In this document: positions 17,403 to 25,892 of the stretch, one piece after another | How the letters are laid out: each line of letters starts with the position of its first letter | Numbering within the stretch: the stretch's first letter is position 1 | Assembly (NCBI RefSeq): GCF_001684955.1 | Contig: NZ_MAYF01000146.1 | Coordinates: forward strand, 1-44,384 | Direction of reading: 5' to 3' | Source: Chryseobacterium contaminans | GTDB taxonomy: Bacteria; Bacteroidota; Bacteroidia; Flavobacteriales; Weeksellaceae | DNA length: 44,384 bases | Made by a program: the position numbers and the translations under genes | Notes under the pieces: model-generated | Databases searched by the model: none | The model's input: only the letters and a program-made list of their open reading frames with translations | What the model was told of the DNA's origin: nothing

Positions 17403-17819
17403 ACTTTATATTCTGAAAGAAATTCGGCTAACGTGCGGAAGGTATAAATAAGTTTTTGATAATCAATTCATTAAATATAGTTTTATTTGTTTTTTTTATT
17501 GTAGGTTTGCAAAACATTTATAAAACAGGTCACTGCCTTTGCTATTCTGTAATAGTTTAAAATCACAATTTTCTTTTCCAGTTTTGCTTTTTCAGCTACC
17601 AATTATAATCTTGATGGGTGAATAATTGAAGGTTATAAAAGTCTTACTATCAATAGGAGCGATATGTTATTGCTGGTCACTAAACAATATGAAATGGTAA
17701 TGTGATAAAGCAAGCAAAATGATAAACCGGAAAAGTATTCTTTATTTGTTTATCCTTACACCAACTCAAATTCTGATAAACAGATTTGCTTACCAACTGC
17801 CGGATGACCGGAATTTATA
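17403..17819. other. Intergenic gap upstream of the helicase fragment
   Basis: AT-rich with no coding segment that I can support. It contains TAGGTTTG (17502-17509), which matches the Bacteroidota -7 box TAnnTTTG, but no well-spaced -33 box, so I do not call a promoter. Confidence 0.4.
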
Positions 17820-18404
17820 ATGAGCTTTAAAAACTTAAATTTAATCAATCCAATTGTTCGTGCTGTAACAGAATCAGGATATTCCAGACCTACGGAAATA
17901 CAGCGTACTGCAATTCCCCATATTCTTGCAGGAAGAGATATTATAGGATGTGCACAAACGGAGACCGGTAAAACGGCTGCCTTTGCTATGCCTATACTGC
18001 AATTACTGAAAAGACATAACCCTGAACATCAGGAAATACGCACTTTAATTCTCACTTCAACCCGCGAATTGGCAATACAGATAGAAGAAAATTTAGGGGT
18101 ATACAGCAAATACCTGCCTTTATCCCAACTTTCTATTTTTGGAGGTGTTTCAATAGGTGACCAGCTTGCTGCCCTGAGAAAAAGAGTTGACATTCTTGTG
18201 GCAACTCCCGGAAGGTTACTGGATCTGGTAAATCAAAGACATATAGATCTTTCTAAGATTGAAATATTGGTTTTAGACGAAGCAGACAGAATGCTTGATT
18301 TAGGATTTGTAAATGATGTTAAAAAGGTTTTAACCTTAATTCATTACTATAAATACACTATTTTTTATTTCCATAATGTTCATTGGCCCCTTACTTTTTT
18401 GTAA
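17820..18404 (+). pseudogene. Truncated RhlE-type DEAD-box RNA helicase with mutated P-loop
   Basis: The first 175 residues match the RecA-1 domain of a DEAD-box helicase in order: Q motif GYSRPTEIQRTAIP, motif I AQTETGKT, TSTRELAIQ, FGG, TPGRL and DEAD at 154-157. The normal length is about 370 or more. After LTLI (about 18345) the sequence becomes unrelated (HYYKYTIFYFHNVHWPLTFL) and stops; motif III (SAT) and the whole RecA-2 domain are absent from the window. In motif I, the usual AQTGTGKT carries Glu48 (GAG at 17961) in place of the second conserved Gly position, which should disable ATP binding. Both lesions point to a dead gene. Confidence 0.85.
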
Positions 18405-18564
18405 GAGGTTTTTTTAGGGAAGAAATGCCCGTTAAGGTATCAGATTCCTGTTGAAGCAGTTTAGACTTTTTAGGGACAGAAAACCATACGCTTCGGCGAA
18501 TCTGCTTTGTTGGTTTTATCTTTGTTCTCTTACAATCTGTAGTCTCAAAAATGAAAGCTTTGCA
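18391..18564 (-). pseudogene. Orphan coding remnant beside the helicase breakpoint
   Basis: An open frame of 57 codons without a start, ending at TAA (18391-18393). It encodes a basic peptide including TKIKPTKQIRRSVWFSVPKK and ESDTLTGISSLKKP. The composition is protein-like, but I do not recognise it. It lies next to the point where the helicase sequence stops, so it could derive from the DNA that replaced the helicase 3' half. No inverted-repeat ends of an insertion sequence are evident. Confidence 0.3.
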
Positions 18565-18769
18565 TCAGAAAAGAGGTTGTAGTACATGATCTTTTTAATT
18601 AAAAAATACTAAGAGCCAATGGGTTATATTCGTATTTTATTTGTAAGTTAGTGTTGCAAAAACAGTACGGTGTAAAAAGATACCCGGATGTTGATGGAGA
18701 AAGACTCATGCTGTATTATTTCTCTATGATTTAAAAGAATTGTATACACCAAAACCTAAATTTATTGAA

Positions 18770-19777
18770 ATGAAAAAAACGCTGATTATTCTGTCAATAG
18801 GCGCTTTACTTGCTGCCTGTAACAAAAAGGCTGAACAGAAAACAGATGCTGCACAGGATACTGCCACAGTAGAAAATACCGCAGCTACGGAAAAATCTCC
18901 GGGAGAAACCGCTCAATTTGATATCAGTTCCATACCGGTTTCCAATGCAGAATTGGGTGAGTTACCTTTCTTCAGTTTTCCTAAAGGACTGGAATCTCAA
19001 AACAAACCTGTACAGAGAAGTTATGATATGCTGTTTTTTCCCCTTAAAGGCGTAATGACACCGATAGAAGGAAAAGTGTGGAAAACATACGTAGTTAATG
19101 AGAAAAGCAATACAGAAGACTGGTCGTTGCCCTATTTTTTGAAAAGCTATGATGATGCTATTACAAAAGTGGGTGGCGTAAAAATATTTGATGGTAAAGT
19201 TTCCCAGCAGGAGCTTGACAGAATAAAAGAAGATGCCAAATACTTTGGAGAAGAAGGCTCCATAGATTATTGGAACGAACCCGTAAAAGTATATGCTATA
19301 AGAAGACCAAATGGCGATGATATTTATATTCAGCTCTATGGAAATACAGCGACCGGAGCCATACAGATTTTACAGAAAGCCCCGTTTGAGCAGACAATTT
19401 CGATATTAAAATCTGATGAAATAAAAAAAGAACTAGATACAAAAGGTAAGGCTGTATTGCATATTAATTTTGATACAGACAAAGCGACCTTAAAACCCGA
19501 TGGCAAAACAGCTGTAGATGAAATCACAACAGTCCTGAAAACCGACAGCAGTCTAAAACTTGCCATTAACGGATATACAGATAACAGCGGAAATGACGCC
19601 CATAATATTCAACTCTCAAAAGACCGTGCTACAGCAGTATTGAATGCGATCACCGCTTCAGGTATCGATAAAACAAGACTTTCAGCAGAGGGCTTCGGCA
19701 GCAAAAACCCGATTGCAGATAATAGTTCTGAAGAAGGGAAGGCGCAAAACCGTAGAGTAGAGCTGGTGAAAAAATAA
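18770..19777 (+). CDS. OmpA-family lipoprotein
   Basis: I start at the ATG at 18770, because MKKTLIILSIGALLAACNKK is a clean lipoprotein signal with acylated Cys17; an upstream ATG at 18740 would add ten hydrophilic residues. After a Thr/Ala-rich linker comes a unique domain (about 50-225, with ELPFFSFPKGLE and VYAIRRPNGDDIYIQLYG), then a C-terminal OmpA domain: LHINFDTDKATLKPDG, INGYTDNSGNDAHNIQLS, and GFGSKNPIADNSSEEGKAQN ahead of RRVE. OmpA domains bind peptidoglycan non-covalently, so the protein probably ties the outer membrane to the wall. It is followed 29 bp later by a hydrolase gene, perhaps in one transcript. Confidence 0.9.
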   Translation: MKKTLIILSIGALLAACNKKAEQKTDAAQDTATVENTAATEKSPGETAQFDISSIPVSNAELGELPFFSFPKGLESQNKPVQRSYDMLFFPLKGVMTPIEGKVWKTYVVNEKSNTEDWSLPYFLKSYDDAITKVGGVKIFDGKVSQQELDRIKEDAKYFGEEGSIDYWNEPVKVYAIRRPNGDDIYIQLYGNTATGAIQILQKAPFEQTISILKSDEIKKELDTKGKAVLHINFDTDKATLKPDGKTAVDEITTVLKTDSSLKLAINGYTDNSGNDAHNIQLSKDRATAVLNAITASGIDKTRLSAEGFGSKNPIADNSSEEGKAQNRRVELVKK

Positions 19778-19806
19778 TGTTAACGCTGTAATAAAATTAT
19801 ATAACA

Positions 19807-20721
19807 ATGATAGTCAGATGTTTTACCCTTTTATTGGGAATGGTTTGTGCTAACCTTTTTGCACAGGCTTCTGAAAAGATCACTTTTAAAGATACCCGGA
19901 ACCACTATTTGAAATTAGTTCCGAAGGATAAAGCAGAAGGAATACTTGTTATTTTACCCGGTGGAGGCGAAAATGGCGAAAAAGTAATGAATCAGATTAA
20001 TCTGGATAATCTTGCATTGGAAAAAAATCTTATTGTATTGCTCCCAACTTGGGAAGATGGGGATTTTGGATTTCATATTGAACAGAAGTTTTTAGATAGA
20101 ATGGTAAAAGATACAGTAGAAAAACATAAAGTTCCTAAAGATAAAATATCAATTGGAGGACTTTCTGGTGGAGGTATGCTGGCTTTTACCTATGCTGAAA
20201 GAGCTGTTAGGGACAAAAATACCTATTTTATCCCCAATTCTGTATTCGCTCTTGATGCACCGTTAGATTACGAGAATATGTATTACAGGTTGCAGAGAGA
20301 GATAGAAAGAGACTATTCTGATATTGGAACTAATGAAGCTAAATATTTAACTGCTGAAATGGTTGCTGCCATTGGCACACCGGATAAAAACAGAGCCAAT
20401 TATCTAAGAGAATCTATGTTTTCTTATCGTGAAAAAGATGGGGGGAATGCAAAATACCTTCTGAATATCCCTATTCTGATATATACAGAACCGGGAATTA
20501 TATGGCAGATGGAAAACAGAGGAAGGGATATTTATGATCTTAATGTGGCAGATATTACGGCTATGATTAACCTTTTGCGATTTAAAGGTCACAAAAATGC
20601 TGATCTTGTCATCACCAATGATCGGGGAATTCGTCCGGACGGTACAAGACATCCTCATTCATGGAGTATCATGGATTCTAAAGAATGTTTAAACTGGATA
20701 TTAAAGCATATGAAGGCATAA
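19807..20721 (+). CDS. Secreted alpha/beta hydrolase
   Basis: The signal peptide is MIVRCFTLLLGMVCANLFAQ. The mature protein has an alpha/beta-hydrolase outline: an oxyanion-hole loop LPGGGENG (50-57), the nucleophile elbow GGLSGGG with Ser120, and a C-terminal His region (RFKGHKNADL, or DGTRHPHSW). The PGGG loop and GxSxG are like those of feruloyl-esterase/PHB-depolymerase-type and dienelactone-type enzymes, but the substrate cannot be set. It is periplasmic or extracellular, lies 29 bp after the OmpA lipoprotein gene, and ends at a strong bidirectional terminator. Confidence 0.8.
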   Translation: MIVRCFTLLLGMVCANLFAQASEKITFKDTRNHYLKLVPKDKAEGILVILPGGGENGEKVMNQINLDNLALEKNLIVLLPTWEDGDFGFHIEQKFLDRMVKDTVEKHKVPKDKISIGGLSGGGMLAFTYAERAVRDKNTYFIPNSVFALDAPLDYENMYYRLQREIERDYSDIGTNEAKYLTAEMVAAIGTPDKNRANYLRESMFSYREKDGGNAKYLLNIPILIYTEPGIIWQMENRGRDIYDLNVADITAMINLLRFKGHKNADLVITNDRGIRPDGTRHPHSWSIMDSKECLNWILKHMKA

Positions 20722-20745
20722 AGCTGCGATATTAGATGTAATATA

Positions 20746-20782
20746 AAAAAAGAGGTGAATCGGTTTGATTCATCTCTTTTTT
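20746..20782. terminator. Bidirectional terminator between convergent genes
   Basis: A 16-bp stem (20746-20761 with 20767-20782, one G-T pair) with A-rich 5' and T-rich 3' arms and a 5-nt loop. It serves both the hydrolase ending at 20721 and the minus-strand gene ending at 20796. Confidence 0.9.
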
Positions 20783-20795
20783 ATATTGTTCGTTA

Positions 20796-21617
20796 TTAAG
20801 CTTCAATAAACTCTAAAAGATCTTTATTAATTGTTTCGTGTTCCGTAGTGGGCATTCCGTGAGGAAAACCGGGATACGTAATCAATTTTCCGTTTTTCAA
20901 TAGTTTTGCAGATTTTATAGCAGAATTTTCGATAGGTACAATCTGGTCATCTTCCCCGTGAAGCACCAAAACCGGAATATCCACCGCTTTCAGGTCTTCA
21001 GTGAAATCTGTTTCAGAAAATGCTTTGATTCCGTCATAATGAGCTACAATACCACCCATCATTCCTTGTCTCCACCAGTTTCTTTGTACGCCGTCTTTTA
21101 CATTGGCACCTTCTCTGTTGTATCCGTAGAACGGGAAAGTGAGATCAAAATAAAACTGGTTTCTGTTATTCAAAGTCTGTTCTCTGATCCCATCAAAAAC
21201 TTCCATTGGAACCCCGTCAGGATTGTTTTCACTTTTTACCATTACCGGTGGAACAGCACTTATTAAAACTGCTTTTTTTGCTCTGCCGTTGGCATATTTA
21301 TGTACATATCGGATCACTTCACCACCTCCTGTAGAGTGTCCTATGTGTACCACATCTTTCAAATCAAGGAATTCTACAAGTTCTGCGGCGTCAGAAGCAT
21401 ATTGCTCGATGGTATGATTGTAGATATTTTGGCTTGAACGGCCGTGGCCTCTTCTGTCATGGGAAATTACCCGGTAGCCTCTCTGTAAGAAAAAGATCAC
21501 CTGTGCATCCCAATCATCTGATGATAATGGCCATCCGTGGTGAAACATTAATACAGGTCCTGCTCCCTGGTCTTTATAAAAAATCTCTGTTCCGTCTTTT
21601 AATGTAAGTGTGCTCAT
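20796..21617 (-). CDS. Alpha/beta hydrolase, non-heme haloperoxidase/aryl-esterase type
   Basis: A 273-residue cytoplasmic enzyme of the cofactor-free haloperoxidase branch. Signatures: oxyanion strand MFHHGWPLSSDDWDAQ (24-39), SHDRRGHGRS (52-61), nucleophile elbow GHSTGGGE with Ser95, catalytic Asp in HGEDDQIVP (about 223), and catalytic His in FPHGMP (253). Such enzymes show perhydrolase or esterase activity; the physiological substrate is usually unknown. Length matches the family. It is divergent from a Crp-like regulator gene 278 bp away, which may control it. A possible minus-strand -7 box (TACATTTG) lies 66 bp upstream of the start. Confidence 0.92.
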   Translation of the reverse strand: MSTLTLKDGTEIFYKDQGAGPVLMFHHGWPLSSDDWDAQVIFFLQRGYRVISHDRRGHGRSSQNIYNHTIEQYASDAAELVEFLDLKDVVHIGHSTGGGEVIRYVHKYANGRAKKAVLISAVPPVMVKSENNPDGVPMEVFDGIREQTLNNRNQFYFDLTFPFYGYNREGANVKDGVQRNWWRQGMMGGIVAHYDGIKAFSETDFTEDLKAVDIPVLVLHGEDDQIVPIENSAIKSAKLLKNGKLITYPGFPHGMPTTEHETINKDLLEFIEA

Positions 21618-21682
21618 AGTTTTGAATTTTTAATGTTAATGAATTTTTTATTTTATAATTTGTTGTTGTCTTGATTCTTTAG

Positions 21683-21690
21683 CAAATGTA
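21683..21690 (-). promoter_or_regulatory. Candidate -7 box for the haloperoxidase-type gene
   Basis: On the minus strand TACATTTG matches the Bacteroidota TAnnTTTG box, 66 bp before the start codon. The matching -33 element is weak. Confidence 0.35.
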
Positions 21691-21895
21691 GTACAGTTTG
21701 CTTTCACTGAAATTAATCTAGTTTAATTTCGTACCTATTGACAACATTTTTTTTGTTTGGGCCGTTTCATCTGCTTTATGGTCTCAATTTTTTCTTCAGA
21801 CCATCATTAAATCTTAGCATTTTGGAATTGTCAAATAGTTTCTGAACAATGAAGTTTACACGCTTTTTTCTAATTTGCGGCCATAAAATAAATGT

Positions 21896-22480
21896 ATGTT
21901 TCAAAATATTATCAAAAACATCTCACGGTTTGTGATCCTGACTCCGGAAGAAGAAAATATATATGAAGGTTTGCTAACGCTTCAGAAGTTCCCGAAGAAA
22001 ACACATCTTCTGCGCGCAGGAGAGGTTTGCCAGTTTGAAGGGTTTATAAAAGAAGGATGTGTAAGAACCTATTATCTGGATGAAAACGGTTTTGAAGTAA
22101 CCCTTCTGTTTGCGGTTGAAGATTGGTGGATTACCGATATTGATTCTTTTAATAATAGAACGCCCTCGAAGCTTTTTATTGAAGCCCTGGAAGACACCGA
22201 AATTTATATGTTGAATCCGGAAACCAAAGAGGAACTAATGCAGAAGGTTCCGAAGTTTGAAAGAGCATTCCGGCTGATGATGCAGCGGTATGTGGTGACG
22301 CTTCAAAACCGACTGGTTAACACCATTTCTCAACCTGCTACAGACCGTTATCTGGAATTTATCCGGGTGTATCCTACCATTCCGCAGCGTGTGGCGCAGT
22401 ATTATATTGCATCGTATCTTGGCGTTTCAAAGGAGTTTGTAAGTACCATCAGGAAACGATTAGCGAATAAGGCAAAATAG
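21896..22480 (+). CDS. Crp/Fnr-type regulator (cyclic-nucleotide-binding fold)
   Basis: A 194-residue protein. The N-terminal jelly roll (about 20-115) shows LRAGEVCQFEGFIKEGCVRTYY and VTLLFAVEDWWITD, a degenerate cNMP-binding domain without the clear phosphate-binding cassette of true CRP. A long dimerisation helix follows, and the C-terminal winged helix includes VAQYYIASYLGVSKEFVSTI (about 167-186). The recognition helix lacks the E-x3-R pair typical of CRP, so its site should not be TGA-N6-TCA. In Bacteroidota such proteins often sit divergent from one target; here the hydrolase at 20796-21617 is the obvious candidate. Confidence 0.88.
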   Translation: MFQNIIKNISRFVILTPEEENIYEGLLTLQKFPKKTHLLRAGEVCQFEGFIKEGCVRTYYLDENGFEVTLLFAVEDWWITDIDSFNNRTPSKLFIEALEDTEIYMLNPETKEELMQKVPKFERAFRLMMQRYVVTLQNRLVNTISQPATDRYLEFIRVYPTIPQRVAQYYIASYLGVSKEFVSTIRKRLANKAK

Positions 22481-22506
22481 ATTAATAGTTGAATATTATA
22501 AAATGT

Positions 22507-22534
22507 CGGATATTTTTCTTATCCGGAATTTTTT
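22507..22534 (+). terminator. Terminator after the Crp-like gene
   Basis: CGGATA/TATCCG stem with a 7-nt loop and a run of seven T. A second hairpin (AAACTCCT/AGGAGTTT, 22542-22567) follows at once. Confidence 0.65.
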
Positions 22535-22601
22535 TAGCAGGAAACTCCTACAATAATAGAGGAGTTTAGGCTGTTTTACTTAAAAAATATATAAAATTGA
22601 A

Positions 22602-22624
22602 AAGCAAGGTTAAAAACCTTGCTT
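22602..22624 (-). terminator. Terminator overlapping the stop codon of the 46-aa gene
   Basis: AAGCAAGGTT/AACCTTGCTT, a perfect 10-bp stem with a 3-nt loop. On the minus strand it is followed by TTCAATTTT. The TAA of the small gene is inside the hairpin. Confidence 0.75.
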
Positions 22625-22750
22625 AAAATAGTGCTGACCAGGTCTAGACCTGCAGTGTTGGATAACATTTTCTAAACGGCCTAAGCGCATTCTTGTATAG
22701 GCTCTCACAAACACTGGTTTCCAACCAGCGCAACGTAAACAATGTGTCAT
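22610..22750 (-). CDS. Small basic protein with CxxC motif, 46 aa
   Basis: ATG at 22750 to TAA at 22610. The peptide starts MTHCLRCAGW and contains VFVRAYTRMRLGRLE and HCRSRPGQH. It is strongly basic, with Cys4, Cys7, His32 and Cys33 positioned to form a small metal site. An internal two-fold pattern (V-x2-Y-x-R ... V-x2-H-x-R) is visible. The stop codon lies within a strong terminator, which supports a real transcript unit. Base composition is less AT-rich than the neighbouring island genes. I do not recognise the family; nucleic-acid binding is a guess from charge and Cys spacing. A functional small RNA is an alternative. Confidence 0.5.
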   Translation of the reverse strand: MTHCLRCAGWKPVFVRAYTRMRLGRLENVIQHCRSRPGQHYFKQGF

Positions 22751-22811
22751 AATAGTGGATTTAATTATTAATGTTAATAACTCTTAAATCACATGACTTG
22801 TTTACGCTTAC

Positions 22812-22854
22812 AAATATATTTTATTTTATGAAAAGAACAAAATAAAATATATTT
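22812..22854. repeat. Perfect 16-bp inverted repeat, AT-only
   Basis: AAATATATTTTATTTT (22812-22827) and its exact complement (22839-22854) flank an 11-nt spacer. It lies between the 46-aa gene and the end of the HEPN gene. It could end minus-strand transcription, though no T run follows, or mark an element boundary. Confidence 0.6.
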
Positions 22855-22903
22855 ACCTTAAGTTTTTGACCTCTTAAATAAGTAAGATTATACATAGAGG
22901 CAT

Positions 22904-24439
22904 CTATTTGTTCCAAACTATAAGACAATCCTTATTTTCCTCTTTGATTCCCCATGCAGGAACGATGTTCTTAATTCGTTTTGTTTTATTAATATGAAGA
23001 GTTGCTATTAAGTTCTTATTTTGTCTACCATAATGAAATGATCTTTTTCTTAAATCACCTTGATATATATGTATTTGTAAATATTTGTCAGGAAAAAAAT
23101 ATTCTTTAAAATTGTTTGAGTATTTTTTTCTTTTTTCTGATTTTACAAGAGATACAATTTCCCGTATTTTATTTCGAATAAAATTTTCAATCTGGTCATC
23201 TGTAATATTTAAAAATACTCCGGCATTTTCAATTACATTATAATTTTTTTTACTGTGATGTTTAATGTATCTTACATCAATTACCTTATTCCTATCTATA
23301 TTTTTTTGAAATAGAACTGTTTTATAAATTTTTATAGAATCTTTTTTTTCTGCTAAATATTTTTCTTCAAAAAAATATGTTCCATCAGTAATTATTACTT
23401 TTTTTCCTGCAAAATGTTCTCTTAGTTTTTCTAAATCAATGACTTGCCAACATGATAGTTGATATTTAGTTTTAATTTGAATGAAAAAATTATCATACTT
23501 TTTTGGGAGTAAATTTTCTAGCGTGATTGCTGTATATACTGCAGAAAAATTCATGAATTTTCTGCTATTTAAATTTGTTTCAACTAATAGATTGTATTGT
23601 TTACCTTTAGGTATTTCGCTGTCATAGCTATGAATTATATTCCAATCTTGATGATTTGCTTTATGTCTTAGTTCAATTTCCATAATGGATGCTGGTATAG
23701 CTATATTATGATTTAGTAAAACATCTAAATATTGGAAAAGGATTTTTTTATATGCTAAAATCAATGCATTTGTACAATTAATAAGATCATCGAATTCTTT
23801 AATAAATTGCGAAGCATAAAATGATTTAGTGTCTTTCTTATCCTTAAATTTGATTGTAGAAGATTCAAAAGTAACTCCCCCATGAGCAATCGCATTACGA
23901 ATTGTATTGTTGTATTTATTTGTTAGGTCATTGAATATGTTATATTTTCTTAGAGTATCAATACAATTATATATATCAAGATTATCAATTCCTTTATTAT
24001 TTTTTATTCTAAGATAATAAGCGATAGGTTTTAAAAACCCTAATAAGACAACATCAGTTATTTTTAAATATTCATAAACGATTTTTTCACTGAAAAAATA
24101 CATTAATTCTGCATCATTATCCGGTAATAAATTTTCATGAATATCTTTTAAATTCAATTCATTCATTGTCTTGACTGCATGATTAAATTCAAAAGTAAGA
24201 TCATTTAATATTTTTAAAAAGGCTAAAAAATCATTTGGATCATCAATTAAGTTATCTAAGAAAAAATTTAATTCTCTATAAATTTTTTTATCATAAAATT
24301 TGCTTGGAGATTCATAAATATATTCGCTTAATGAATAAAAATTATCATGTTTACATACCTTTAATTCAGGGAAATTATCCAATATTGCTTTTTTCTTTTT
24401 TTCCAGAATTTTATGTGTGAATAAATTTTTATCAATCAT
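22904..24439 (-). CDS. HEPN-motif protein, 511 aa (candidate RNase/abortive-infection effector)
   Basis: A cytoplasmic, Lys/Asn/Ile-rich protein from very AT-rich DNA. The N-terminal half is helical and carries NTIRNAIAHGGVTF, in which Arg181 and His186 fit the Rx4-6H (RNxxxH) motif of HEPN domains, a fold common in RNases of toxin-antitoxin, CRISPR and abortive-infection systems. The C-terminal half (about 260-511) is mixed alpha/beta, with segments such as QYNLLVETNLNS and KVIITDGTYFFEE, and I do not recognise it. Its upstream neighbour, 86 bp away on the same strand, is frameshifted. Defence or RNA-processing roles are inference from the motif and setting. Confidence 0.65.
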   Translation of the reverse strand: MIDKNLFTHKILEKKKKAILDNFPELKVCKHDNFYSLSEYIYESPSKFYDKKIYRELNFFLDNLIDDPNDFLAFLKILNDLTFEFNHAVKTMNELNLKDIHENLLPDNDAELMYFFSEKIVYEYLKITDVVLLGFLKPIAYYLRIKNNKGIDNLDIYNCIDTLRKYNIFNDLTNKYNNTIRNAIAHGGVTFESSTIKFKDKKDTKSFYASQFIKEFDDLINCTNALILAYKKILFQYLDVLLNHNIAIPASIMEIELRHKANHQDWNIIHSYDSEIPKGKQYNLLVETNLNSRKFMNFSAVYTAITLENLLPKKYDNFFIQIKTKYQLSCWQVIDLEKLREHFAGKKVIITDGTYFFEEKYLAEKKDSIKIYKTVLFQKNIDRNKVIDVRYIKHHSKKNYNVIENAGVFLNITDDQIENFIRNKIREIVSLVKSEKRKKYSNNFKEYFFPDKYLQIHIYQGDLRKRSFHYGRQNKNLIATLHINKTKRIKNIVPAWGIKEENKDCLIVWNK

Positions 24440-24525
24440 TTTTAATTTGTAGAGTTTTAATTATATAATAGGTTGTTATTTTAACAGATGGCTTTGAGTT
24501 AGTAAATTTTAGACTTGCTCCAAAG

Positions 24526-25426
24526 TTAGTCGTCTTTTGGGAAAAACTTTTTGATTAGCCTGCTATAATTTTTTCCAAAGAAATTGATGTAATTTCTTGT
24601 TTCTCTCTTTTTCAAAAGAGTTTTGTTTTTTTTTATACATGAAAAATTTTCAATATCGTTATAGAATATATGTTCGAAAACACATGCATACAAATCAAGC
24701 ATAATTAAAGCTCGATGACATATTAAAAATGTTTTTTCTCTAGACCTAAGAATAACTCCAGAGTCTTCTTTATTTTTAAGATTTACATAGTAATGATTTG
24801 GAAATTGTGAAGAGTCAATGTGTGTTTTTGAACTAAGCTCTCCATAAAGAATACCAGTACTTGGATAGAACTCTTTTAACTTGGAAATTGATTTTGTAGG
24901 TGATTGGAAATCTTCAATTTCATTTCTGAATTGTGTATCGTATGCAAATGCAATTTGTTCTGTTATCTGTCGGGTTATTGCATAACATTCGTAAATATAA
25001 TCATATTTTATCAACATTCTTAATGCACTAAAATTACTATCAAGTTTTTTATAAATTAAGCCACAATGAAAATAAGCAGTACCTTTCTTTTCAAAAATCT
25101 ATATTATCTAATACTTGTTTATATTTAAGATAAATTTTTTCTTGAAATTGAAAGAACATATTTCTCAAATCATCATACTCTTTAAGTTCACTATTTTCAT
25201 AACCTCTTTTATTTGCAAGCATAATTTCAACGTTATTTTTAAAATAACTACTTTTTAGAATATTATCCACAGAGGTATTCCCATAAAATAGAGTTCTTAA
25301 AGCAGCTTTTACATATTTTTCCTGCTCGAAAGTGAAAGTTTCAGGAACAATTAATGGAGTATCTGCGAACCAAATAACTTTGGTTTTGGCAAAATCAATT
25401 GAGTAAATGTCTTGTTTTATATCCAT
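24526..25426 (-). pseudogene. Gene split by a one-base T-run frameshift (about 300 codons)
   Basis: Two frames join into one protein. Part 1 (25426-25091, 111 aa) starts MDIKQDIYSIDFAKTKVIWF and ends VLDNIDF. Part 2 continues in the next frame as FEKKGTAYFHCGLIYKKLDS, then a helical region with YECYAITRQITEQIAFAY and LYGELSSKTHIDSS, to the stop at 24526. Part 2 alone could start only at ATG 25017, losing clear coding sequence. Removing one T from the T5 run (25093-25097, A on the plus strand) restores a single frame. The family is unknown to me. Causes could be mutation, phase variation, programmed frameshifting or a sequencing error. Confidence 0.75.
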
Positions 25427-25545
25427 TATTAAGTTATTTTATTATTTGCATTAAAAGTTTAGTTGCAAAGTAAGTAAAAGACTGCGCATTCTTTTTGCGT
25501 AATAATATATGTTTAAAAATTAGAAGAATAATTTCTTGTAATAAA

Positions 25546-25569
25546 AAATCCCAACAAAAGCTGGGATTT
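25546..25569 (-). terminator. Terminator after the 43-aa gene
   Basis: AAATCCCA/TGGGATTT, 8-bp stem with 8-nt loop. On the minus strand it continues into TTTTTATT. Confidence 0.75.
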
Positions 25570-25584
25570 GGTACAAGATATAAT

Positions 25585-25716
25585 TTATTTACCTTGCTGT
25601 TTCTTAGGTGGTTTTAAAGAAGGTGTATTTCCTGGTGTCTCCTTATTATCACGCTGGCGTTTATCTGGTTTGCCAGTGGATTCTGCTATCCTTTTTGGTC
25701 CTGGTTTAAGTGCCAT
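25585..25716 (-). CDS. Small Lys/Pro-rich protein, 43 aa
   Basis: ATG at 25716 to TAA at 25585, encoding MALKPGPKRIAESTGKPDKR and a tail rich in Lys, Pro and Gln. It should be disordered and basic, with no signal peptide. A palindrome TTACGG-N4-CCGTAA lies 58-73 bp upstream of the start and a good terminator 16 bp after the stop, which makes a single-gene transcript credible. I do not recognise the family. It sits between the HTH gene and the frameshifted gene, all on the minus strand. Confidence 0.55.
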   Translation of the reverse strand: MALKPGPKRIAESTGKPDKRQRDNKETPGNTPSLKPPKKQQGK

Positions 25717-25773
25717 AATATTAAAGTTTTATTGTTAACTAAGTCAAATTTATAAATGAATATTTATATTGTC

Positions 25774-25789
25774 TTACGGCTTTCCGTAA
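25774..25789. promoter_or_regulatory. TTACGG-N4-CCGTAA palindrome upstream of the 43-aa gene
   Basis: TTACGGCTTTCCGTAA, perfect 6-bp arms. The same half-sites occur in the palindrome at 26156-26179 upstream of the HTH gene, so both are candidate operators for that regulator. Confidence 0.55.
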
Positions 25790-25892
25790 ACCAAAAATAA
25801 AAACCCTCTAAAAATTTTCAATCAGTATTTTCACGGAATTTCTAAATGATTTCGAAAATTTTGTCAAAAAATAATCCCAACTCTCGTCAGGA

